From the NCBI RefSeq assembly GCF_015207705.1, contig NZ_JADEWI010000031.1, forward strand, positions 1 to 64,000: a DNA stretch of 64,000 nucleotides. The letters are read 5' to 3'. The notes under the pieces are model-generated. The model worked only from the letters and a program-made list of their open reading frames with translations. It had not been told where the DNA came from and made no database searches. Positions 8,674-17,076 of this stretch are shown here, one piece after another (position 1 is the first letter of the stretch; the number at the start of each line of letters is the position of its first letter). The stretch is from Nostoc sp. LEGE 06077. GTDB taxonomy: Bacteria > Cyanobacteriota > Cyanobacteriia > Cyanobacteriales > Nostocaceae. A program made the translations under genes and the position numbers.

Positions 8674-10096
8674 ATTTTCACCTCAACACGTCTATAGGTA
8701 CGCAAGTCTGTGCATTAACACTACCCAAACCACACTAAAGACTATTTTTTGAGTTGCTATAGCAATTGGGAATTTTCAGAAAAGCTCGTTCTTTTATTGT
8801 CCTATGCTTTACTCGATTTGTAACTGTTACTTCATGGAAATATACTTATAGCATTTTTCTGGAGTCCTCGTTAGCTAAAAAAACTCGTCTTGTTTCTCCT
8901 GACGGACTTTTTTCTTTTCCAAATACACTATTTTGATAATTTATTGACTTTTTCATTCTCTAACATTTAAATGCCTCTATTATTTGTGTAGGTAGGGATA
9001 GAGAAGAGGAAAAGAAGTAACAGAGGTGTACTGAGTTTTTTTCTCCAAATTAAATCATATTTGATTTCTAGATAAAAATGATGGGTTTTCGAGGTGGTAC
9101 ATAATCTTTTATAAGTTAACTAACTACTCGAAGAGAGATTGATGTGAGTAAAAGCGATTAATCAGCCAGCTTTTACATCATGACATTAGGGGAAAACTCG
9201 CAGAGATTATTAATTTATAATCTTCTGGCTCAGTATGATCACTTGCAGGGAAAATAAACCTAAAAATTTGATTGAGTAAATTAGTAAATACTAGGAAAAT
9301 TTTAAGTTTTCGATAAGATACTTGTAGCAAAGAATCATGATATTCACATAGATATTTACCATTCTTGGTGTTTGAAAAATAACAACAATGATCTTTCTGT
9401 GAATAAATTGCCATTTAATCTTGCTATGGTTATATTTGTTTTAATTAAGCCGCTGCATCTACCTGAATTCTTAGCGCATTTACCTAAACACTGATAATAG
9501 TATTAACCATTGTTTTCTACCTCAGAATAAGTAGATATACAACAGAAAATACCATCAGAGTGATTGTCATTTTCAAATTACTCTCATTCAGAACTATCAA
9601 ATAAATATTTTGTAGAGATTGGAACTACATCAATAATGGTGTGTCTATCTGCTTGAGAAGGTCATTAGTTACTTGTAGTGTTCTACTTGCCTTGAGGGAA
9701 GTCGAAAGGAGCAGAAGTATTTGTCCTTTGCAAATACAAATGAATAATGAATATGGACGAAATTTAAAGGTAGTTATGTAATTTAGATATGGTTTAGCTT
9801 AGTTAAAAGCTGGATGGAACATAAAACTGCTGGGAATTTCCGAATAAATATTGGAATTAATGAAACTCAAGCAAAATTTAATTAAAACAATAAATATGAA
9901 TTTCATGTGTTGATTAAAAAAACATCTGGATATAAATAATAGTTGAAGGAAAAGCATAATATTCGACTTGTATATTTGGTTTTGAGCAAAGGGTATTTTA
10001 AATAATCATGATTAATTATTTTCAATAATAAACATCATCATTTTGACTACTCATAATTTGTTCTTTTGAAGAATAAACATATTTATTAACATAGCT
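8674..10096. other. gene-poor AT-rich region, 1.4 kb
   Basis: No convincing gene. A 78-codon frame on the minus strand at 9178-9414 has no good start or recognisable sequence. Noted: TATAGCAATTGGGAATTTT near 8758, similar to ends of small interspersed elements, and a 19-nt segment GTGTACTGAGTTTTTTTCT at 9026-9044 that recurs exactly at 50206-50224. The end of the region presumably holds the promoter of the surface-protein block that starts at 10097. Confidence 0.5.
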
Positions 10097-11017
10097 ATGA
10101 AGTTCATAAAAGACTGGAAGCAAAGTTATATCCTCTTGCTTCTGTTGCTTCCTGGAATTTTTTCTGTTGGCATTTCAGCGGTAATCGCTGATGAAACTAC
10201 TAATACAGCAGTGTTGGGAGGCGACAATATTCAGCCTGTTACTTCTAATACTGTGTTCTTTACTAGAGGTGCAACTGCTTTAGAAATTATCAAAACTGCC
10301 GATCGCATCGCCGTGGAACCAGGAGATACAGTTGTTTATCGGCTTGCTATCCGCAACACTGGTACTTCTCCAGCTAGTAATATCACCCTTACAGATACTC
10401 TTCCCCTTGGATTGAATTTCGAGACGCGATCGCTGCAAGTATCTTTAACCAGCAATAACACCACTACACCTATAACTGTATCGAGTAGCCGAGATAACCG
10501 CACAGTAACCATCAACTACGCTGGTACTATCCCTGCACAGGGAACGATGAATGTTGTCTATGCAGTCACCGTCACACCCGATGCTGTTCGCGGAACAGGG
10601 AAAAACTTAGCAGTCGCCGCCGCAGGTAATATCCGCAGTAACACAGCCAGCCATTTACTTAAAATTCGTCCCGGTATTATCTCCGATTGTGCAACTTTGA
10701 TTGGACGAGTCTTCGTTGATAAAAACTTTGATGGCGAACAACAACCAGGAGAACCAGGAATACCCAACGCCGTAATTTACATGGATGACGGGAACCGCAT
10801 TCTTACCGATGCTAATGGGATATTCTCTCTAGCCAATGTGATTGCTGGGAATCGGACTGGAACTTTAGATTTAACCAGCCTACCCGGATATAGCCTTGCT
10901 CCTAACCTCTACAACATTGAGAGAAATAGCCAATCGCGCCTCGTCCGACTCGCACCCAGAAGCATGGGAAGGATGAATTTTGGAGTTACTCCAGCGTCAG
11001 GAGAGGGACGTAATTAA
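10097..11017 (+). CDS. secreted DUF11/SdrD-B-like surface protein
   Basis: A 306-aa exported protein. A membrane-spanning signal segment (ILLLLLLPGIFSVGISAVIA) is followed at about residues 60-185 by a DUF11 (conserved repeat 51) Ig-like domain with ADRIAVEPGDTVVYRLAIRNTG and TDTLPLGL. An SdrD B-like/Cna-B-like domain follows (GRVFVDKNFDGEQQPGEPGIPNAVIYMDDG), with a Ca-binding-like DKNFDGE turn. First gene of a four-gene block of large exported proteins. The next start codon is one base after its stop, so the two are translationally linked. Confidence 0.85.
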   Translation: MKFIKDWKQSYILLLLLLPGIFSVGISAVIADETTNTAVLGGDNIQPVTSNTVFFTRGATALEIIKTADRIAVEPGDTVVYRLAIRNTGTSPASNITLTDTLPLGLNFETRSLQVSLTSNNTTTPITVSSSRDNRTVTINYAGTIPAQGTMNVVYAVTVTPDAVRGTGKNLAVAAAGNIRSNTASHLLKIRPGIISDCATLIGRVFVDKNFDGEQQPGEPGIPNAVIYMDDGNRILTDANGIFSLANVIAGNRTGTLDLTSLPGYSLAPNLYNIERNSQSRLVRLAPRSMGRMNFGVTPASGEGRN

Positions 11018-11018
11018 G

Positions 11019-14000
11019 ATGACGCAGATTACTGTTAAAAAACGTGACTTAACTTTACTCAGCCTTTGTAGTGCATTTCCTATCCTCCCAATTGCGGCGG
11101 CGACTGCACAAACACCGCCACAAACACAACAAAAAGTTGAATCTCCCAATGTACCAGAGTTAATTGCACCTGTAGAAGATGATCTTGAAGCTATTTTCTC
11201 ACCACCAAGACCAAGCCAACCTGATAAATTAGTCACTTCAGATCAGGTGGAGTTGTTCACTTCTATAGAAACGACAGAAGAAAATCAGACGAAGATTTCC
11301 TCAGATCAGATAGACTCTTTCACTTCTGGAGAGAAAGCCGAAAACAAGCAGACGGAAGAAAAAGCAGAAACCCCTATTTCCTCAGAAATCCGTATTATCA
11401 CACCAGTTGCAGGCGTAACGACTGCCAAAACCACTAACTTGGGAGTTCAATATCATCCTACTAACCAAGTAACGGTGACATTGAATGGTAAACCTATTGA
11501 TGCGGCTATCTCTAACTATTTACACAAAGACGAAGCACAGCAGCTAAACACCTTAATTTGGTATAACTTGCCGTTAAACAAAGGTGAAAATACCATAACT
11601 GCTCAAGGCGCTGATGGTAAATCAACCAGTATAAAAGTCACTGTAGAGGAAGTGCAGAAAAAAATTGCGATCGCACCTACCCAAGAACCCCGAATCCCCG
11701 CAGATGGACGTTCTCTCATCACCTTAGAAGGTAAAATTACTGACGAAAAAGGCGAAATCATCACCGAAGATATTCCTGTCACCTTAACAGCTAGTGCAGG
11801 TCAATTTGTCGGTGCAGACCAAGATAAAGATGCACCAGGGTTTCAGGTACTTGCGCGGAAAGGTGAGTTTACAGCCACACTCCAAGCGGGTTTAATCGCT
11901 CAAAACGTGAAAATTCGCGCGGCGATTAATCAAGATGCAGAACTTGAAGCTTATACAAATGTAGAATTTATTACCAACTTGCGTCCTTCCTTAGCCACAG
12001 GTAGCATCAACGTGAGGATTGGCGCAGGCGGTACAGATTACCGAGGTAGCTTCCGCGACTATCTCAACCCTGATAAAATCGGTCGCACAAGTGTAGATAT
12101 AGATGCAGCAGTCTTCGCCACGAGTAAAGTTGGAGATTGGTTATTTACAGGCGCATTTAATAGCAAACGTCCCCTCAATCAAGATTGCAACGGAGATAAT
12201 CGCCTGTTTGGTGGTATCCAATCTTGTGAAAAAGACTATCCCGTCTATGGTGATAGTTCTAGCTTTACTAACACTGCACCTTCTACAGATAGTGTCTATG
12301 CTCGCATTGAACGCACACCAGACATCCCAGGCGCAGAATCAGACTATTTTATGTGGGGTGACTACAACACCGAAGAATTTGCTAGATCATCCCAGTTATA
12401 TACAGCTACCACAAGACATCTACACGGCTTCAAAGGTAATTACAACTTCGGCAACCTGCAACTAACAGCCTTGTATGCCAACAATATTCAAGGTTTCCAA
12501 CGAGATGCAATTACCCCTAATGGGACAAGCGGTTACTACTTTCTTTCACGTCGCTTGGTAGTTCCTGGTAGTGAAAACGTCTTTATTGAAGCCGAAGAAA
12601 TCAATCGTCCCGGTACAGTCTTGGAACGTAAATCCTTATCTCGTGGTTCCGACTATGAAATAGATTACGATCGCGGTACATTATTATTCCGTCGTCCAAT
12701 TCTCGCCACAGAATTAAACCCCTTTGGGAAAAACTTAGTACGGCGCATCGTCGTTACTTATCAAAACGACGCAGGGGAAGACAGCAAGCTTTACGCTGGA
12801 CGACTGCAATATAACCTGAGAAATTCCGACAACCTCAATACTAAAAACGGACATCCATTTATCGGTGCAAGTTACCTCAGAGAAGACCAAGGACAGCAAG
12901 ATTTTGAACTATACGGAATCGATTTCTTTGCACCTTTGGGAAATTCTGGGCAAATTATCGGGGAATACGCCCACTCTCGCCATAATACCCTCGCCTTTGG
13001 TAACGTCAGTGGTTCCGCGTACCGTTTAGAAGCCAGTGCGAATCTCGGTAAAAACTTTCAAGGACAAGCTTACTATCGTTCTGTCACCGAAAACTTTGCC
13101 AATAACGCCACTTGGAGTTTCACCCCCGGACAAACTCGCTACGGTGCAGCCTTAACTGGGAAACTGGGACAAACCACCAGCTTTAATCTAGGGTACGATC
13201 GCGAAGACAATTTTGGTATCGCCCCAGCCGAACGCACCCAGTTAGTTGACTTATTCAATCCCCAACCCCAAGCCGCACCAGGAAGCAAAATTAATAATTC
13301 CCTCACCACCATCCGCGCAGGTATTCAACAAAAAATTGGTCAATCTGATTTAAGTCTGGAATACGTCAACCGTTCCCGTGAAGACCACATTACTAACAAA
13401 TTCAATGGAAACGCCAGCCAGTTAGTCTCTCGTCTGGACGTTCCCTTATCTGAATCACTCACATTTCGCGCGCAAAACGAACTCAACTTAAGTAAAAGCG
13501 ACCCACTCTATCCCAACCGCACAACTTTCGGCTTAGATTGGGCATTGTATCCTGGCGTAAGTATGCGACTAGCACACCAATTTTATGAAGGTGGCTTATT
13601 ACAAGGCAACAGCATCACCAGCCTAGATACAATTGTCGAACACAAATTTTCGCCCGACACCACCGTCAGAGGTCGTTACTCGATTTTAGGCGGCGCTGAT
13701 GGGATGACTGACCAAGGTTCCATAGCGCTAAATCACGGTATCCGCCTCGCACCAGGATTGAAATTAAGCCTCGGTTACGAACACATCTTCAAAGATATTT
13801 TTGGAGATTCCGCCACAGGCATCAGATTTGCTCAACCCTATGCAGTCGGACAAAGTGCTTCCTCATTAGGTTTGTTTGCTGGCGATGTTTACAGCATTGG
13901 CTTAGATTATACCGATAACCCCAACTTCCAAGCCAACGCCAGATTAGAACATCGTAGTGGCAGCGAAGGCAATCATACAGTAATTTCCGCAGCCGCATCA

Positions 14001-14678
14001 GGTAAACTTTCCCCCGCCATCACAGCGGCGGTACGCTATCAACAAGCAGGCGGCGCAAATCAACTATTGCAAGGATTAGGAGACACCGCAAATCTGCGCT
14101 TCGGTTTAGCTTACCGTGACCCCAACGACGATAAATTCAATGCTTTATTAGGGTATGAATATCGCCAAAACCCCGCAACTACACCCGATACCTTATTAGC
14201 CGGGAGTGGTAACGGTTCCATAGATCATATTTTCTCAGCCGAGGCGATTTATGCACCCAACTGGCAATGGGAATTGTATGGTAAATATGCCTTCCGCAGC
14301 AGTTCTAGCTCCCTGTCCGAGGATTTTACCAACCATAGCAGCGTTCATTTAGCGCAGTTACGAGCAACTTACCAATTAAACTACCGCACAGATGTAGCCG
14401 TCGAAGGACGTTGGTTAGGTCAACCAGACCAAGGTTTTAACGAATTTGGTTTAGCTGTAGAAGGTGGGTATCATTTAACATCTGATTTACGAATTGGATT
14501 AGGTTACGCCTTTGGTGAAGCGAGCGATCGCGATTTTAGCGGTTATCGCTCCGCAGGCGGCCCCTATTTAAACATTAGTTTTAAACTCAATGAACTTTTC
14601 GGTGGTTTCGGTAGGCAAAAAGTAGTACCACCACAACAGCAAGAGTCAGTAGTTCAACCCGTAGCTTTAGGGAAGTGA
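11019..14678 (+). CDS. large outer-membrane beta-barrel-like protein with Ig-like N-terminal domain
   Basis: A 1219-aa protein from the ATG at 11019, with GGAGAGG upstream and one base after the previous stop. It has a signal peptide (LLSLCSAFPILPIAAATAQ) and a Glu/Gln/Pro-rich linker to about residue 120. An Ig-like region follows (residues about 120-330: VTVTLNGKPIDAA, PRIPADGRSLITLEGKITDEKGE). From about residue 345 to the end there are repeated amphipathic strands ending in aromatic residues, such as GNLQLTALYANN, FRLGYDRED and LNISFKLNE, typical of an outer-membrane barrel. No TonB box or plug is recognisable. Likely the membrane anchor or export channel of the surface assembly made by the neighbouring genes; this role is inferred. 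Confidence 0.8.
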   Translation: MTQITVKKRDLTLLSLCSAFPILPIAAATAQTPPQTQQKVESPNVPELIAPVEDDLEAIFSPPRPSQPDKLVTSDQVELFTSIETTEENQTKISSDQIDSFTSGEKAENKQTEEKAETPISSEIRIITPVAGVTTAKTTNLGVQYHPTNQVTVTLNGKPIDAAISNYLHKDEAQQLNTLIWYNLPLNKGENTITAQGADGKSTSIKVTVEEVQKKIAIAPTQEPRIPADGRSLITLEGKITDEKGEIITEDIPVTLTASAGQFVGADQDKDAPGFQVLARKGEFTATLQAGLIAQNVKIRAAINQDAELEAYTNVEFITNLRPSLATGSINVRIGAGGTDYRGSFRDYLNPDKIGRTSVDIDAAVFATSKVGDWLFTGAFNSKRPLNQDCNGDNRLFGGIQSCEKDYPVYGDSSSFTNTAPSTDSVYARIERTPDIPGAESDYFMWGDYNTEEFARSSQLYTATTRHLHGFKGNYNFGNLQLTALYANNIQGFQRDAITPNGTSGYYFLSRRLVVPGSENVFIEAEEINRPGTVLERKSLSRGSDYEIDYDRGTLLFRRPILATELNPFGKNLVRRIVVTYQNDAGEDSKLYAGRLQYNLRNSDNLNTKNGHPFIGASYLREDQGQQDFELYGIDFFAPLGNSGQIIGEYAHSRHNTLAFGNVSGSAYRLEASANLGKNFQGQAYYRSVTENFANNATWSFTPGQTRYGAALTGKLGQTTSFNLGYDREDNFGIAPAERTQLVDLFNPQPQAAPGSKINNSLTTIRAGIQQKIGQSDLSLEYVNRSREDHITNKFNGNASQLVSRLDVPLSESLTFRAQNELNLSKSDPLYPNRTTFGLDWALYPGVSMRLAHQFYEGGLLQGNSITSLDTIVEHKFSPDTTVRGRYSILGGADGMTDQGSIALNHGIRLAPGLKLSLGYEHIFKDIFGDSATGIRFAQPYAVGQSASSLGLFAGDVYSIGLDYTDNPNFQANARLEHRSGSEGNHTVISAAASGKLSPAITAAVRYQQAGGANQLLQGLGDTANLRFGLAYRDPNDDKFNALLGYEYRQNPATTPDTLLAGSGNGSIDHIFSAEAIYAPNWQWELYGKYAFRSSSSSLSEDFTNHSSVHLAQLRATYQLNYRTDVAVEGRWLGQPDQGFNEFGLAVEGGYHLTSDLRIGLGYAFGEASDRDFSGYRSAGGPYLNISFKLNELFGGFGRQKVVPPQQQESVVQPVALGK

Positions 14679-14687
14679 GAAAAAACG

Positions 14688-16865
14688 ATGATCCAAAAAA
14701 CTACATCTTATTCCCTAACACTTACACAACAACCATCTCTCACTCTTCTTTCTTCGCGTACTTTGCGTCCTTTGCGGTTCGTTTTATCTTTACTTGTAAT
14801 AATAACCCTGCCACAAATTGCAGTTGCTCAACCATCCCCCACATCCTTACGAGTCATAGTCAACAGTAACCAAGACGGACAAATACAACCAGACGACAAA
14901 CTCACCTTACGCGAAGCCATTGAAGTAGTAAATGGTAATCTCTCCGTAGAAAAACTGAGTAACCAAGAAAAAGCGCAGATACAACCCAGTAATGACAACG
15001 CGCGAATTGAATTTAACTTACCGTCAAATCAAACCACTATCCAACTACAGCAAGAATTACCACCCCTAGCCACACCAAAATTAATCATAGACGGTACTAG
15101 CCAACCCGGTTACGATGCTTCCCGTTCTGCAACGGCGGAAATTGCCATTCCTCAACCAATAGTTGCTATCACTCCCGCCGCTAACCAAGAGATATTGCGT
15201 GGTTTTACCGTAGTTACTGATAATGTGCAGATTCGCGGCTTAAGTATCTACGGTTTCCGTTCCCTAAATCAAGGCGCAACCTTAACCACACCGCCAGCCG
15301 ATATTCTTATTTCTCATCGCTTACCGCCTCCTAATACCAAACAACAACAACCACCCAACAGTAATTTTCCCTTTGGAGACAAGGACATTCCCCCCAAAGG
15401 CGTGGTAATTGAAAATAATTGGTTAGGCATTACCCCAGATGAGAAAATGCCAGAGAAAACATCGGCTTTTGGTGTCTACGTTTTCAACAGCACCGGGACA
15501 ACAATTCGCCGTAACCGTATTTCTTACCATGAAGGCAGTGCAATTATTACCTCAGTACGTGCCGAAAATACCTTAATGACAGAAAACATCATCGTTGGTA
15601 ATGGTATAGCTGGAATGCCTGACGCTGTGAGATTAGAAGGCGTAATTACTAATTCCCAACTGCAAGGAAATTTGATTTGTGGTAACGATGGGGCTGGTAT
15701 TTATTTATTCAAACCCACAGGTAACGTCAAAATTCACGACAACCGTATCACCTTTAACGGTAGACGTTTGCGCCGCGCCGCAGTTTACTTAATGGGGAAC
15801 GAAAATCAAGTTACCGATAACGAAATTCGCCACCAAACAGGGCCGGGAGTAGCGGTGACAGCATTTGGTACTCATGGTAGTTTTGGGAGTGCGATCGCCA
15901 ACATAATCCAAAATAACAAGTTTGGTGAGTTAGAAGGTTTAAGTATTGACCTCAACACCCAACAACAACTAAATATCAGCGACTTTCAACGAGGAGACGG
16001 CCCCAACCCCAAACGCAACAGTCCCAACCGCAGACTCGAAACAGCAAATGGCGCGATAAATGCACCAGAATTCGCCAGTTCTCAGTTATTGCTAGTTAAT
16101 GGTCAAGCCTTAATTAGCGGTCAAGCTGACCCTGATACCCAGGTGCAAATATATCGCGTCCAGGGAGAAGATAAATACGGCCCTTTAAGTGAACCACTCA
16201 CAACATTAACTGTGGATGAAAAAGGTAACTTTAGCGATAGTTTAGCAGGTTTGCGAAGAGGGGATAAGATAAGCGCGATCGCCACCCATCCCAAATACGG
16301 TACTTCCGAGCCAGCCTACAACGCAGTCATCACAGACCCCACAGCAAAGAATGATTCACCTTCTCCTGTAAAAAATTCCCCACCACCCAAATGTGTCAGC
16401 GCACCCCAACCACTCCAACCAACCCCACAACCCGAACCAAAACCAGAACCCATCCGGCTGAAAGTTCCGCGCATCATTCACTTTGCCTTAGATAAAGACT
16501 TCATCAGCCAAGAAAGCACTAAAGTGCTAAATCAAGTTGCCCAAGTCTTACAACAATATCCCTTCATCGTCATTGAAATTGAAGGGCATACAGATATCCG
16601 CGCCAGTGATGCCTATAACCTAGACCTAGGCAAACGCCGCGCCATATCTGCGAGAAATTACCTACTCAAACAAGGCATTACCGCCGAAAGAATGACCATT
16701 CGCACCTTTGGCGAAAAACAGCGAAGAACTTCCGGTAACACCGTCATCGATACAGCCAGAGATAGACGAGTAGAAATAATTTTCAAAGATACCAGAGGAC
16801 TAGAAATCATCCTTGAAGAACAAGAGAAAGACTTACAAATAGAAGCCATAGGAGGGGACAGGTAA
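14688..16865 (+). CDS. secreted beta-helix protein with C-terminal OmpA domain
   Basis: A 725-aa protein starting 9 bp after the barrel gene. The signal peptide is followed by a region with LTLREAIEV and parallel beta-helix-like sequence (GVVIENNWLGITPDE, TTIRRNRISYHEGSAI, NVKIHDNRITFNGRR). A Pro-rich linker (about residues 545-590) precedes an OmpA-like peptidoglycan-binding domain (IEIEGHTDIRASDAYNLDLG, then KRRAISARNYL and DRRVEIIF). The OmpA domain should hold the protein to peptidoglycan while the beta-helix faces outward or binds polysaccharide. The DNA for part of the signal peptide (14752-14783) is an interspersed repeat also seen elsewhere in the window. Confidence 0.85.
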   Translation: MIQKTTSYSLTLTQQPSLTLLSSRTLRPLRFVLSLLVIITLPQIAVAQPSPTSLRVIVNSNQDGQIQPDDKLTLREAIEVVNGNLSVEKLSNQEKAQIQPSNDNARIEFNLPSNQTTIQLQQELPPLATPKLIIDGTSQPGYDASRSATAEIAIPQPIVAITPAANQEILRGFTVVTDNVQIRGLSIYGFRSLNQGATLTTPPADILISHRLPPPNTKQQQPPNSNFPFGDKDIPPKGVVIENNWLGITPDEKMPEKTSAFGVYVFNSTGTTIRRNRISYHEGSAIITSVRAENTLMTENIIVGNGIAGMPDAVRLEGVITNSQLQGNLICGNDGAGIYLFKPTGNVKIHDNRITFNGRRLRRAAVYLMGNENQVTDNEIRHQTGPGVAVTAFGTHGSFGSAIANIIQNNKFGELEGLSIDLNTQQQLNISDFQRGDGPNPKRNSPNRRLETANGAINAPEFASSQLLLVNGQALISGQADPDTQVQIYRVQGEDKYGPLSEPLTTLTVDEKGNFSDSLAGLRRGDKISAIATHPKYGTSEPAYNAVITDPTAKNDSPSPVKNSPPPKCVSAPQPLQPTPQPEPKPEPIRLKVPRIIHFALDKDFISQESTKVLNQVAQVLQQYPFIVIEIEGHTDIRASDAYNLDLGKRRAISARNYLLKQGITAERMTIRTFGEKQRRTSGNTVIDTARDRRVEIIFKDTRGLEIILEEQEKDLQIEAIGGDR
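14752..14783. repeat. interspersed repeat inside signal-peptide coding DNA
   Basis: The segment reading CGTACTTTGCGTCC then TTTGCGGTTCG is the common Nostoc intergenic GCGTCCTTTGCGGTTCG repeat. Related copies occur near 16930-17060, at 51613-51638 (reverse orientation) and near 59918-59962. Here it encodes residues of the signal peptide h-region (SSRTLRPLRFV). Confidence 0.7.
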
Positions 16866-17076
16866 TAGGTTACAGGTGACAGAGTTAAAAGTTAGGACTT
16901 ACACAAAAAATCTCTCAAACTCTCATTTCTCCGTGACCTCTGGTTACTGAGCGAAGTCGAAGTATGCGCCTCTGTGGTTCGTATTTCTTTGTGTCCTACC
17001 CTTCTCCTATCGGAGACGCTACGCGAACGGGAAGCCACTTCGTGTCTATGCGCCCTTTGCAGTTTATTTATTCAAA
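16866..17076. repeat. spacer made of interspersed repeats
   Basis: A 211-bp gap inside the surface-protein block. It has an AGGTTACAGGTGACAG heptamer-type stretch directly at the stop codon, a TCTGTGGTTCG repeat, and GGAGACGCTACGCGAACGGGAAG followed by TGCGCCCTTTGCAG just before the next ATG. No terminator-like hairpin with T-run seen. Confidence 0.6.

Noticed and set aside
9178-9414. Minus-strand frame of 78 codons in the 1.4-kb gap
   Set aside because: No ribosome binding site, no recognisable sequence, in AT-rich DNA where chance frames are expected.
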